Positions 1 to 12,067 of a stretch of 64,000 nucleotides of DNA are shown piece after piece. Made by a program: the position numbers and the translations under genes. Location: positions 172,200,686 to 172,264,685 of the forward strand of contig CM030363.1 of NCBI GenBank assembly GCA_017893485.1. The letters are read 5' to 3'. Numbering within the stretch: the first letter of the stretch is position 1; every line of letters begins with the position of its first letter. The notes beneath the pieces were generated by a model. The model had not been told where the DNA came from and searched no databases. It saw only the letters and a list, made by a program, of their open reading frames with translations. The DNA comes from Hemerocallis citrina (Eukaryota > Streptophyta > Magnoliopsida > Asparagales > Asphodelaceae).

Positions 1-674
1 ATTTATTTCAATTGGTTGTAAGGGACAAACGATTGTTTTTTTGAGTAATTGGAAGAAGCAAAATTCTTGTTTAATAAAGAGAAGATAAAATTTGAAATTT
101 AGAGATTTGTCAAAATATGATTTTATATTCATGAATTACTATTAGAAAGAAAATTTAATCTAGACGAACTAATTATAGTCTAATGAAAGATTAGATTGAA
201 TGAAAAAGAGAGTTTTATGAAATTGATAGAATGACAGAAAAGTTGAACAAAAGCCCATTAAAATAACTTGATATCAATAATCATACTTGGACTTATTGGC
301 TAGCCAGTGCACCACATAGCACTACTGTACTTGTAAGAGATTTTGGGTTCAAAACTTGTTGTACACATTTTATTTTTGTTTTCGTTTAAATGAATCCAAA
401 ACCCAAAGATCTGCATTTGGGGGTTGCGGTCTGGCTTTTGGACACCAAGTCCATATGGACTTATTGGTTAGCGGAGGAAGCCTTAGGCGCTGACTAGGTG
501 GGTCATGGGTTCGAAACCCAGTAGCCGCAAACTTTATTTTTTTGGTTTAATGATTTTAATGAGTTTCTAATACAGCTAAAAATTGGGGAAATATTCTATT
601 ATTCCTATAAAATGAAATGTAATTTATTAAAAATAGTTTTAGAATTTATCATGTAATTATTAAGCTTTAAGAAG
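1..674 (+). mobile_element. Interrupted LTR, left part (Gypsy-type, plus orientation)
   Basis: AT-rich non-coding sequence with the same layout as the reverse complement of the chromovirus LTR at 4937-8586: two tRNA-like blocks (around 290-370 and 440-535) followed by an AT-rich stretch. The LTR is interrupted by the LINE at 675-686 and resumes at 25453-26888, where it ends in GGGGCATTACA. Its TG start is not in the window. The match is by layout and short shared phrases, so assignment to the same broad LTR group is an inference. Confidence 0.55.
290..535 (+). other. Pair of tRNA-like (pol III B-box) blocks inside LTR
   Basis: Two blocks each start with CTTATTGG and a TAGC-type A-box-like stretch. 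They end in a B-box: GGGTTCAAAAC near 345-355 (imperfect) and GGTTCGAAACC at 508-518 (matches GGTTCGANNCC). Neither folds into an obvious complete tRNA. Similar pairs occur in the other LTRs of this window, so they are probably an ancient SINE-like or tRNA-derived segment of the LTR. Confidence 0.5.
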
Positions 675-686
675 GAATTTTTTATG
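675..686. repeat. LINE target site duplication, left copy
   Basis: GAATTTTTTATG here matches GAATTTTTCATG at 25441-25452, just after the LINE poly-A, with one mismatch. A 12-bp imperfect duplication of this kind fits target-primed reverse transcription and sets the LINE start at about 687. Confidence 0.75.
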
Positions 687-981
687 GAGGGAGGGGTGAG
701 GAGAGAGAGCCGTCTTCCCTCGGGACCTGAGCATATCCTACGCTCAGGTGCTTCGGCTTCCACCCCCACGCCCCCTTCGTCATCTTTATACATCCCAACT
801 GCCTCTTCGATCCACACGCCATCCCCCACTAAACTCCAAAACCTCACATCCCCCTATCTTTTCACATTCCACTTCAAATCCCGCCTTCAAACCAAAACCC
901 TTCTTCCAACCTAAGCCTTCAGCCATTTACCCACAAAAGCAACTTTTTAAGCATCTGAACAACCGTAGATCTACAAAGAAG

Positions 982-2737
982 ATGGAACGCCGCTGCTTCA
1001 AGTGTAGGGAAGGCGACCATGCCACAGCCGAGTGCAAGAAGATGGGGTTCCATTGCTTTAATTGCAAGAAGTTTGGGCATAAGGTATGTGATTGTCCACT
1101 GCATAACAGGCAAGACTCGCTGGTGATAGATCTACCTCACAACAATGCCATCTCTCAGGCATTACCGGTGCTGCATGCAAGCGCCTTTCTCCACTTGATA
1201 AATCCCCGCCGCATTCCCCTAACCAAAGATTTTGAGTGCACTTTCAATTTTTCGTGGGGAAGGTAAGGGCGTTGGTGGGTCCTGAAGAGGGTTTGTGATG
1301 GAGTTTACCATGTTCAATTTCCGACAACCACTGAGGCTGAAGCTGCGATTACGGAGGGAGTGTTTCATTTCTCTGGCTACAATGCTACTTGCTACAACGC
1401 TACTTTCTCCCCTTGGTCACTGGACTTTGGAGCCAGATTGAGGCCAAAACCCTGTTTCATCTGGATCAACCTGCCACTCCTACCTTTTCACCTGTGGAAC
1501 AGGGAGTCCATTGATTGTCTTGTTAAGCCCTTCGGTAAGCTCATCACCCTCAGCCGTGAGATGATGAATGCGGAAACCCGAGATCAAGCACTTATCCTTA
1601 TTGAGGTTGAAGACCTCACACTCATCCCCAAATTCCTTACTGTCAAGTACACTACGCCCTGGAATCTTCAAAGCCATGTTCATGATGTGCCAGTTCTGTT
1701 GCTTGGCAACCCAATCCCGGTTGAGGATGTTCAATCTGGCAAGGTTCAATTATTCACCACTGTAGAGCCTCCGATGAGTTGGGCAGCACTAGCTTCTGGC
1801 GTCCTAAGATGCAAGATAAGCTTAGGACAGATGAGGCTGGAGATCACCGGCAAAGAACAACATTGAAGATGTTTTGAAATCCCGAGATTTAGGGAAGGGG
1901 AGCCCAGCTGTCCCGCATTCTCCGCATGCAGAAGCAAATTTGGAAAACTTTTTGAATGTCCCTAATTTGGAGGGATCAGGCCTAAATGAGAGGATCTCAC
2001 CTGCTCCAACTATATTTCCCAAATCCGCGGAGGACCCCACGCCATAATCAAATCCTACCATGCTGGAGCCGCCTTTTGTTCAGATTTCTGAACCATTAAA
2101 TAGCAACAACAATGTAGCCCCACAGGGTCGCGGGACAGCTCAGCAAATTCTTGATGACTCATCAAATGAAAACTCACAGGAGGAAGTGAAGGAAATGATG
2201 TGGAAAGGCAAGCTTGTTATGCTTCCACTTTCCATTTTCTCCAAAATATAGCCAGCTGTGGAGGGAGCACTCCGTTAGTCTGTTAGAGAAGATGAGAGCA
2301 AGATGTATGAAGGGGAAAAGGTGATCTTCAGGGCTGGAACCAGCAAAGGCGGTGTTGAAAGCTTCCACACCCGCTCCCTGTTGAGAAGAAATGTTCCTAG
2401 AGCTGCAAGCTCCTTCTCTTCAGTTCCACCGGGCTTTTAGGAAGGTCCTTCAAAGAGGATGAAGCACTCCAGATTTGCAGGAAATCTCAAGAGTACCAGG
2501 CCCTTCATGAAGCATTTGTCCACTACCATCAAGAAGAAAACTACAAGTACCTCCTCTTCAAATGCTTCAGTTACTAATGCGCATCTAAATCCTTTTAAAT
2601 TGCTTTCAAATGAGCATATTGTAGAAGTAGCTGAATCCATTGGAGTGGAGGATAAAGGGCCACACTCACTGCATGTCTTCAGGGGCCATCAGAAGGTTGT
2701 AGTTGATCAAACTGATCAACTACAACACTCTGAATAG
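982..2737 (+). pseudogene. LINE ORF1 (gag-like RNA-binding protein), decayed
   Basis: ORF1 of a plant L1 element, an RNA-binding protein that packages the LINE transcript. The first reading frame from ATG 982 shows two CX2CX4HX4C zinc knuckles close together (CFKCREGDHATAEC and CFNCKKFGHKVCDC). It stops near 1266. A second frame (1360-1866) carries a stretch typical of the DUF4283 region of plant LINE proteins, with FIWINLPLLPFHLWN near its start. Later fragments (2060-2251, 2459-2737) look like the low-complexity C-terminal tail, and the final stop lies about 60 bases before ORF2. The knuckles precede the DUF4283-like part, while many plant LINEs have the reverse order. At least two frameshifts make it non-functional. 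An upstream in-frame ATG at 748 would add 78 residues. Confidence 0.75.
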
Positions 2738-2796
2738 CTGCCTGGTTATTTTTTGGTTTTTTATTGGTGTTGTGCATTTTGATGCATTTCTTTCCA

Positions 2797-4936
2797 ATGA
2801 AGATAACTAGCTGGAATGTTAGAGGGTTGGGTAGCCCTAACAAATGCTCCCTAATAAAAGAAGGAATCCGTAGCTGCTCCCCATGTATTATCTGCTTACA
2901 AGAGACCAAGCTTAGGAAGCCAGGCCCACGAAAGCTTTCATCAATTGGAGGAGGTCTTATAACAAAATGGGTACAACTTGACTCCATTGGCAGCTGCGGT
3001 GGCATTCTACTAGGATGGAATGACCAACTCCTTGATTGTACATACTCAGCAGTGGATATTTTCTCTGTTTCTGCTTCTTTCAAAAGTCGATCTTCATCTG
3101 AAGAGTGGTTACTCACTTCTGTCTATGCACCTTTTGATTTGGAGGATCGCAAACTCTGTTTTTTTTGAAATTCAACAGCGAAGAAGTCACCTCAAAGATG
3201 CTTAGGTTCTGTGTGGAGACTTCAATGTAACTATTTCAGATGCTGAGAGGTCAAGTGGAAAAGGCTCAACAAGGGAGGAAAAGGCTCAACAACGGATATA
3301 AGATGCTTTCGTGATTTCATACATGACTTGGCCCTGATTGATCTCCCACTTTCAGGAAGGAAATACACCTGGTCCAATCTTAGAAGCTGCGCCTCAATGG
3401 CCAGACTAGACAGATTCCTGATCTCTGAAGCTTGGGAATCTTTCTTTCCTAATTGCATCCAATATTCACTGCCAAGATTTTCATCTGATCACTGCCCTAT
3501 TGTCCTCGACAATCAAGTCATCACTCATCAAGTTCATTATTTCAAATTTGAAAAAGCCTGGCTTCAACACTCTGCATTTGTCCCTTCAGTAGAAGATTGG
3601 TGGAAGACTTTCATGTGAACTGGGAATCCGGTTGATATTTTTGCAACAAAGCTTACCCTCATAAAAAGAAGAATTCGGCGCTGGAGAAATGAAATTTTCG
3701 GCCACATCCCAAAGAAGAAGAAGCAGCTGCAAGAGAAATTGCTGAAGTTGGAGATTTGAGGCAGAGCAATCCCCCACTGTGGCTGAACCCCTAAAGGCAA
3801 CCCAAGCGGAACTACAAAATCTTATCCGGACTGAGGCAGTATATTGGAGGCAAAGATCGAGAGTGCAATGGATAAAGGAAGGAGATGTAACCTCAAAGTT
3901 CTTCCACTGTATTGCAAATGGGATAAGGAGACGAAACTTCATACACAGTCTTATCATTGATGATACTCTGGTAATCTCTCCAACCTTGATTAGAGAGGCT
4001 TTTGAGAATCATTTTCAAGCAATTTGTGGTACAAATCCTCAGTCAAATTTTCGGATTGATTGGCAATCTCTTTATCCCCAAACTGACTTATGCTTTGAGC
4101 ATTTGGATGACCCGTTCACTATGGAAGAGGTTAAATTGGCTGTCTTTGGAATGAGCAGTGACAAAGCGCTAGGCCCCGATGATTTTTCTATGAGCTTTTA
4201 TCATACTTTTTGGGATACTATCAAGGATGATCTTTTTGACATGCTTCAGTCGGTACAGAGGGGAGATATTGATCTCGACAGGCTAAACTACTCCAACATC
4301 ATGTTAATTCCCAAGTGTGAAGGGGCAAATTTGGTCTCTAATTACAGACCTATCAGTTTTCTCAATCGCTCCTTCAAAATTTTTACCAAAACCCTTGCCA
4401 ACAGGCTAGCCCCTATCCTACACTCACTTATGTCCTCTTCTCAAAGTGCCTTCCTGAAGGGTAAATCTACGGTGGATTGTTTCCTTGTAGCTCATGAAGA
4501 TATCAACTTATGCAGTAGACGCCACTCTGATGCTCTTTTGTTCAAGATTGATTTTGCAAAAGCTTTTGACACGGTAAGTTGGGATTTTTTAGACCAACTA
4601 TTAATCGCTAGAGGCTTTAGGCCAGCATGGTGCAGTTGAATCCATATGATCATGAGGACGACAAAATCTTCAATTCTTATAAATGGAAAGGGGGGAAGAC
4701 AAATAAACTCCAAGCGAGGGCTTAAGTAGGGGATCCTCTTTTGCCAATGCTTTTCATCTTAGTAGTAGTGGTGTTAGCTCAGATGCTCTATAATGGTCGC
4801 AGAAATGGTGCTTTCTCACCACTTCCTGTCCGGGGATCACTTGCTGATTTCTCAGTTTTGCAATTTGCAGATGACAAGCTCCTTTTCTGTAAAGGAGACG
4901 AGCATGATGTTATCAACCTTAATGTGGCACTACATC
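2797..4936 (+). pseudogene. LINE ORF2, endonuclease and reverse transcriptase, 5' part
   Basis: ORF2 makes the nicking endonuclease and reverse transcriptase of the LINE. From ATG 2797 the AP-endonuclease-like domain is recognisable by its opening WNVRGLG, then QETKL, SVYAP and, after a frame change, SDHCPI near 3487. The reverse transcriptase is seen at 3779-4639 (ALGPDD, IPKCEGA, NYRPIS, then DFAKAFDTVSW) and 4741-4936, which holds the catalytic FADD motif. Frames change at least three times and there are stops, for example after 3168, 3618 and 4639. The gene is cut by the chromovirus insertion just after FADD and continues at 23628. Confidence 0.9.
4932..4936. repeat. Target site duplication ACATC, left copy
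   Basis: ACATC immediately precedes the TG of the left chromovirus LTR and is repeated at 23628-23632 directly after the final CA. A 5-bp duplication is expected for Gypsy-type integrases. It marks the outer boundaries of the composite element at 4937 and 23627. Confidence 0.9.
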
Positions 4937-6529
4937 TGTAACGCCCCGAATCCCAAATACACTGAATTCGAGATGTTCTACAGGATCTTTTCACTTTCTT
5001 TAGTACACTTTTACAGGGAAATTAAAACTTTTCATCATACATCAGAGATTACATCAATATTACACTTTTCTTTTGCACAGCGGAAGTAAAATTTACAACA
5101 ATTGAATAAAAGTACAACAGCATGATATAATCTTTAAGCATCCATTCCTCTTTAATCTTTAACATGACATTTACCTGCATATAAGACTGTGGGTACGTCA
5201 GTTTATTCAACCGACGAACATTATACACGGCCATCCTCTCTATGCCGGAAATAGTATAACTTAACTTTCCATATTTAACAAACACAAACTTGTCACAATT
5301 CAAACTAAGGGACTACCCTATTGATGTCGTGTTGTGATTGTGCACTTAATCCTTAATGCATTTATTAATGTTACATGACACTAATGCGCACTTGTTCGGA
5401 TTCTATGCATCCCATACTACATAGGTCCGAGGGCAAGCCCTTATTCGTTCTTCATCTTGATAGGGTTCAATCCCTCGTTATGATTTAATCTACTACTGTA
5501 ATTACGGTAAGTATCCTAGATGTTATCTGACCTACGAACTCATGTCTAGGCACTCTGGAGTAGTATCCTCACCCAGACTCATCATGGAAATTCCTGGGAT
5601 ACGCTCTCACCATAAACATGACACCACCCGTAGTCTTCAAACATCCCACGAGCGTCGCCACTGGGACGGTACTCTGGAGCAGTATCCTCACCCAGACTCG
5701 TCATGGGAATTCCTGGGATACGCTCTCGCCGCTACCCAGGGCCCTCATACTCAATGTTTTTCTCTTACTTTCATCACATCTTCACTATGCACTAGTCCTT
5801 AGTTTTATTATTAAAAATCATGAACAAAATTAATCTATAGAATTAGCCTCTCCATCAACCGGACTTATTCATTCATTTCATCATGACCAACCTTGGTCTA
5901 ATTTCATTTCAACTCATTTCTCAATGCCGGGGAGACTTAGCTACTCTATTTCAAATTTCATTGCACAATCTTCAACTTATAAATTTCCATGTTGAGTTCA
6001 CATACTCACATGTATATTCTCTTTTCAATTCATGATTTCAATTTGTTCACAAGTCCATAATGAATACTTATAACTCATAAAATTCATATTCATAGCCAAC
6101 AAATTTCTTTTTCATTAACATGATTTCTAATTCCTTCATTAATCCATATCATACATGAACTCATGCACTTCATAATTTCACACTTGAAATTCACATCACT
6201 AAAAAACATTCATACTTCATATTTTGCACAATATTCTCAAGAGAGAATAAATAGTATCATGTCACACAACAAGGTTCTTTTTGCCAATTACTTTATAATA
6301 GTCCATTTCAATTTATCTTTATAAACTATAATCTTTCACAAGTGTGTATTTTAGAACCATAGTTCTAATTGTGCCTTTTGTTCACAAACCATAGTGTATT
6401 TCATTCAAATAATACCCAAATCACTCTTATAAAATTCCTTGTATTTTTATGAGAATAACCATATTTTTTTCATAATTTTTGGACATCAAAAACTCCCAAA
6501 AAAAATAATATTTTTATATAAATGCGGAG

Positions 6530-6760
6530 GGTGAGAATCGAACCCAGGCACAACGGAAACAAAGCCAAGAGCACCCGCCATCCGGCCGAACTGTGCTAGC
6601 GATATAAGGGGGGTCAAAATGGTACTTATTCTTTTCAGGCCGAGAGCTATAAGCTCTCAAAATTTTATAGAAAAATGTTGTAGACACAGGGGTTCGAACC
6701 AATCGATCCAGAGAAGCCAACCGCCAACAGTGACCGCCTGAGCTACTAGCTCAGGTTGTC
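6530..6760 (-). other. tRNA-like dimer within chromovirus LTR
   Basis: On the minus strand there is an A-box-like TAGCTCAGGCGG near 6735-6746 and a B-box GGTTCGAACC at 6691-6700. A second B-box-like GGGTTCGATTC lies at 6535-6545. Equivalent blocks occur in the second LTR (about 17960-18195) and third LTR (about 21570-21800). They resemble pol III promoter elements of a tRNA-derived SINE fixed in the LTR. Whether they are transcribed is unknown. Confidence 0.5.
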
Positions 6761-8009
6761 TCAGTACGAGTTAAAAGCCCATATGAATTATTTTGATACT
6801 GTGGTTAAAAACAACTCGATGTTCAAATAAACTTAGCTTCATATTGCTATTGTGAAAGTTACTGAAAAATTCCAGATTAGCTTTCCCTTACATGATCTTC
6901 ATATCAGTAAGATTAAAATAATTTTTGCACTAATAAAAATATATTTTTTTCCACACAAATCCATTAATTGTTCATCAAAACTACTATATTCTTCATTTTC
7001 GACATTGGTTACACTTAGTCTTCAAATCTCTTCTATCCAAAATTTCTTATGCAAATTTTGCTGATATTAGTCACACAAATCTACTTCCTTTGAATTTGTC
7101 CAACCCCACAATAATTAAGGAGGTCTCTTCACAAATTAGCACTAACAAGGTATAGATTTTCTTTTTCATGCAATTAGTGATGGCAAAATGTGTTTTCTTT
7201 AAATCAACATACACTTCTAGTTCAATCATGTGCATCACAAATTAATATATAGTCACTTATCAATTATCATGCTCACACATCAAACATTCAAGAAAGTTAC
7301 TCTTTCAAAAAGCGTGCTCTTTCTTAATCAATTTGCATGCTTCAATTTTTCAATTAAACTAACAACCTCATTAGTGTTCTCAAGCATCAATACTAGCATC
7401 ATTCATTTATTCTAATGAGCATGGAGAATTTTATCTACAACTTAATTAACAATAATAATCACATGCAAATTGTTCATTAACATGCTAATCAATTTGTAAA
7501 CTAACTTTCCATTAAAATGTATTTTACTAACATTTCCCATGAATCATTTCTAATTAGAAACAAAGATAATCAACTTACTTTGTAATCACATTCTTGTGGC
7601 ATACAATCACACATAATTCGCATATCAATAATTCAATCAACTAGAGATCATTTATTCAATTAAAGGCGCATTCTTATTAATCATTTTTCATGCAGTTTGT
7701 TAATGAGATCTAGCATATACTCCTATATTAGAAATATGAAATGTTTACCCACCTTGTATGGAGAGAAAATAAACACACAAAGCAATCAAGGTCCTTGCGA
7801 ATGAAAGCACCTCCTCCTAGCCAAAAGCGCGCACAAGCTCCAAGCCACCAAGCAAAACCGAATGCTTCCTCTCCTTGGAATGATGCCGGCCTCCTCTCCA
7901 AGCCAAAAATGCACACAACTCTCACTCTTTTATAACTCACACTAATATTAAAATAAGACTATAGTTTGGAAATATGTAATTGCATATGAAAATAGCCATG
8001 AGAGGGGGG

Positions 8010-8017
8010 TATTTATA
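8010..8017 (-). promoter_or_regulatory. Putative TATA box of chromovirus LTR
   Basis: TATAAATA on the minus strand, followed in transcript direction by a C-rich run and conserved in the same place in the other two LTRs (19284-19291 and 23052-23059). Conservation and spacing make it the likely core promoter, but no start site can be seen. Confidence 0.5.
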
Positions 8018-8586
8018 CTAGGAAACAAGTGAGATGGAGGGCCAAGATTGATTAGTTGGTTGTAGAATGGAGGGCCAAGATTAGAGTAGGAGTTATAAAA
8101 ACTACCCACATCTACACAACCACCTCCATGAACACCATGATCAATTTCAAAACTCCCTCCAAAAGAATGCATGCCGGCCATGAAAAGAGTGTGCAATGCA
8201 CGTGTACGTGTAGTGCACGTGCATGCAACTAGGCCAAATTTGTACACTTTAATTTTGTATAAAAATAAATTGGTTAAAAATAGTCTTCTACATGACAAGT
8301 TTTAATTAAAAATAGATTAATTCATGGGCTTTATTTTTTGGGCCAAAATAGTTTATTAAAATAAATAAAATAAAATACATTTGGGTTTTTTAAAAAAAGG
8401 CCTTTTTAATTAAATTAAAATAAGGCTTTCTATTTGTTTAAAGAAAGGCTTTTTGTACAAAAATAATTTGAGAAATATTTAAATATTTATACACATCATA
8501 ATAAAATAATCCAAACAAAATATTGCACGTGCACACTGCGTGCAAAATAAATAATTTTTCATTAATTGAAAAATCAGGGTATTACA

Positions 8587-8600
8587 GCACTCCCTCCTTA
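8587..8600 (-). other. Polypurine tract of the chromovirus
   Basis: On the minus strand TAAGGAGGGAGTGC lies directly against the TGTAATACCC start of the 3' LTR. This is the purine-rich primer position for plus-strand DNA synthesis in LTR retroelements. It confirms the element orientation. Confidence 0.8.
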
Positions 8601-8689
8601 GAATAGTTCCGTCCCCGGAACTACAATCAAGAGCGAGGAAAACAAACAATACAACACAGCAACAAGAACAAAAAGATACAAAAATACAA

Positions 8690-11600
8690 TCAAAAAAGCT
8701 CAGGATAGTCCTTCAACATCCTCTCCTCAGATTCCCAAGTAGCCTCTTCAACCAAGTGGTTTCTCCAGACTACCTTGACCATCGGTATCATCTTATTCCT
8801 CAAGACTTTTTCTCGACGATCAACAATCTCAACAGGAGACTCGATGTAATTCAGGTCTAACTGCAAACCTTCCGGCACTTCAGGCAAATGATGACTCGGG
8901 TCTGAAATATAACCTCTCAGCATAGACACATGAAAGACATTGTGCACCTGAGACAACTTTTCCGGTAATTCAAGCCGGTAAGCAGTTTTCCCGATCCTTT
9001 TCAATATCTTGTACGGGCCTATAAACCTCGGGGCTAACTTCCCGCCTTTGCCAAATCGAACCACACCTTTACTGGGCGATACCTTCAGAAAGACGAAGTC
9101 ACCAACCTCAAATTCAAGGTCCCTTCTCCGGTTGTCTGCATAGCTTTTCTGCCTGCTCTGAGCTTCCACCAACCTTTTCCTGAACAGATCAATCTTCTCA
9201 GAAGTTTGCTGTAAAAGCTCAGGACCAAACAACTGACGCTCCCCAACTTCAAACCAACAAACAGGAGTCCTGCACTTCCTGCCATACAAAGCTTCGTACG
9301 GCGCCATCCCAATGCTAGCCTGAAAACTGTTGTTGTAGGCAAACTCCACCAAAGGTAAATGCCTTTCCCAACTGCCTCCGAAGTCTAGTATACAACACCG
9401 CAGCATATCCTCAAGAATACGGTTGACTCTCTCGGTCTGCCCATCGGTTTGCGGATGAAAAGCAGTACTGAAATCTGTCTTGGTACCCAAAGCTGTCTGA
9501 AGACTCCTTCAGAAATGCGAAGTAAATCGCGCATCTCGATCAGACACAATAGTTGACGGAATGCCATGAAGCCTGACAATCTCACCAACATACATCTCAG
9601 CTAACTTGTCCATCGAAGCAGTGAGTTTCATCGTCAAAAAGTGAGCAGACTTGGTAAGTCGATCGACTATAACCCAAATCGCATCATTGCCTTCAGAACT
9701 CTTAGGCAATCCCGTAATGAAATCCATACCGATGTTATCCCACTTCCATTCCGGAATAGGTAACGGCTGTAATAGACCTCCGGGTCTCTGATTTTCGGCT
9801 TTGACTTGCTGACAAACCTCACACTTCGCAACAAATTCAGCCACATCCCGCTTCAAACCTGACCACCAGAAATGCTGTTTGATGTCCTTGTACATCTTAG
9901 TACTCCCAGGATGTACCGACAAAAGAGTAGCATGCGCCTCTTGAAGAATACTCTCTTTCAGGTCCGCCTGATTTGGAACACACAGTCTATCTCCGAACCA
10001 CAGTACTCCATCCCTGGTTTGAAATCCGGGCAACCTGCCAGTACCAACCTGCTCCTTCATCTCCAAAATATCAGCATCAACCTCCTGACTTGCAATGATC
10101 CTTGCATTCAGAGTAGGCTGAAGCCTCAACTGAGCCAAAGATGCTCCCAATCCTTGCAAGACAACCTCAATATCTGCTCGATCCAACTCCTCAATCAAAT
10201 GCTTCTGAGTTGTTATCAAACTGGCCAAACTGCTCTTGCGACTAAGTGCATCAGCAACAACATTAGCCTTTACAGGATGATACTTGATCTCAGGTCGCAT
10301 ATCCTCGAGCACTTCCAACCATCTCCGCTGCCTCAGTTTGAGATCCCTCTGCTGATATATGTACTTCAAGCTCTTGTGGTCCGTGTACATATTCAACTTC
10401 TCACCATACACGTAGTGCCTCCATTGCTTCAGGGCAAAAATAATCGCAGCCAACTCTAGATCATGAGTCGGGTAATTCTTCTCATGCGGTCGTAGTTGCC
10501 TAGACCCATAAGCGATCACTCTACCTTCTTGCATTAAGACACAACCAAGCCCACGATGTGAAGCATCGCTATAAACATCATACTAAACACCTGCTCTAGG
10601 CAAAGCCAAAATAGGTGCAGTAGTCAGCCTATCTTTCAACTCCTGAAAGCTCACCTCACATTGCTCAGTCCACTTGAAGCTCACATTCTTCTTGGTCAGT
10701 CCAGTAAGCGGTACAGCTATCTGAGCATAACCTTGAATGAATCTCCTGTAGTATCCAGTCATCCCAAGAAAACTTCTGACTTCCTTCACTGTAGTAGGCC
10801 TAGCCTAATCTCTCACTGCCTCTATCTTCTGAGGGTCAGTTGCCACTCCCTCCTTAGAAAGGATGTGACCTAGGAATGCCACTTCAGATTTCCAGAAATC
10901 ACACTTGGATAACTTGGCATACAATTGCTGCTCTTCCAACTTCTGCAAAATTGCTGCTAGATGCTCGGTGTGCTCCTCCTCAGACTTGGAGTACACGAGA
11001 ATATCGTCGATAAACACCACGACGAAAGAATCAATAAACGGCCTCAAAACTCTGTTCATCATGTCCATGAAGATTGCGGGTGCATTCGTCACTCCGAATG
11101 GCATAACTAAGAATTTGTAAGGCCCATGCCGAGTTCTAAACGCAGTTTTATGCACATCTTCAGCTTTCACTCGCACTTGGTGATATCCTGATCGAAGATC
11201 TATTTTGGAGAATACAGCTGCTCCTTGTAGACGATCGAACAAGTCATCAATTCCAGGAATCGGATACTTATTCTGAACAGTGACCTTATTCAGCTCCCGA
11301 TAATCGATACACATTCTCATCGATCCATCCTTCTTCTTTACCAAAAGCACTGGTGCTCCCCAAGGTGACGCACTAGGTTGAATAAAGCCTTTTCCCAACA
11401 GTTCCTCAATCTGCCGTTTAACCTCATCCTGTTCCACTAGAGCCATCCTATACGGCGCCTTAGAAATGGGTGCACTTCCCGGTTGAACAGTGATGCTGAA
11501 CTCTACATCACGATGCGGAGGTAACCCAGGAAAATCTTCCAAGAACATAGTCGGATAATCCCAAACCACAGGAATCCCTTGCACTTCCACAGGAGTCTCT

Positions 11601-12067
11601 TCCTTGCGGATAGCTGCCACCAGCTTGGAACACTTCTTCTTCCCTTGGAACGTGACTTCAGGTCCACCTAGAGCCTTCACTGTTACCGTCTTGGTCTTAC
11701 ACTCGATGCTTGCACTGTACACCGACATCCAATCAATGCCAATGATAACATCGACTCCCAAGATAGTCAGCTCGATCAGATCAATGCCAAAGATTCGATC
11801 TCCAATCACAATCTCGCAATCAGCATAATACCGATCAGTGGTTAAAGTTTTCCCTGATGGAGTAGCTACTGCTAAGATTTTGCCTGGAAAAATCTTCGGC
11901 TCAACTCCCAATAATTTAGCAAACTTTGGAGACACAAATGTATGAGAGGATCCAGTATCGAACAATATAACAGCTTTCATTCCATTAAGATAGAGTTCGC
12001 CTGTTACATGATACACACCATTACATAACAGTCTCACTAAACAACGGGAAAAGAAATGACAAAAACT
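8690..12067 (-). pseudogene. Chromovirus pol (protease, RT, RNase H, integrase, chromodomain)
   Basis: The pol polyprotein reads in one frame with gag and is separated from it by a TAG at 12068-12070. Domains in order: aspartic protease (FDTGSSHTF, about 11970-11940), reverse transcriptase (YRELNK and catalytic FIDDILVYS), RNase H (YSDAS, then TDHKSL), integrase with its zinc-binding N-terminus ([14 protein letters not shown]) and core residues in GMDFI, VSDRD and the HPQTDGQTERVNR region, and a C-terminal chromodomain (VKVVWRNHLVEEATWE) ending at 8690. Three in-frame stops break it: 10805-10807, 10583-10585 and 9509-9511. The first and last replace expected tryptophans. No frameshift was seen, so the copy is fairly young but inactive. 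The chromodomain, which directs integration to modified histones in this clade, supports the Tekay/Del assignment. Confidence 0.93.

Larger units (their letters stand above)
687..4936 (+). mobile_element. L1-type LINE, 5' part (interrupted)
   Basis: This is the 5' part of a non-LTR retrotransposon carrying ORF1 (zinc knuckles plus a DUF4283-like region) and the endonuclease and reverse-transcriptase part of ORF2. The LINE is broken at 4936 by the chromovirus and resumes at 23628 (TSD copy), ending in poly-A at 25432-25440. Removing the insertion and one TSD copy leaves about 6.06 kb, a normal full length for a plant L1. Coding frames carry several shifts and stops, so it is inactive. Confidence 0.92.
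4937..8586 (-). repeat. 3' LTR of the chromovirus
   Basis: 3,650 bp beginning TGTAACGCCCC and ending GGGTATTACA in plus coordinates. In element orientation it therefore runs from TGTAATACCC to GGGGCGTTACA. It closely matches 19992-23627 over its whole length, and matches 16464-19859 well only in the U5-side part. No coding potential beyond short chance ORFs. It includes a tRNA-like pair near 6530-6760 and a TATA-like box at 8010-8017. Confidence 0.92.

Noticed and set aside
508..518. Genuine tRNA genes at the GGTTCGA motifs (also 6691 and 18130)
   Set aside because: No complete cloverleaf with acceptor stem and anticodon arm could be drawn. They are tRNA-like remnants in LTRs.
5542..5833. 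Short ORFs conserved in three places (also 17069 and 20585)
   Set aside because: They are conserved because they lie in the near-identical U5 side of three LTR copies, not because they are coding. They hold a small TCCTCACCCAGACTC duplication.
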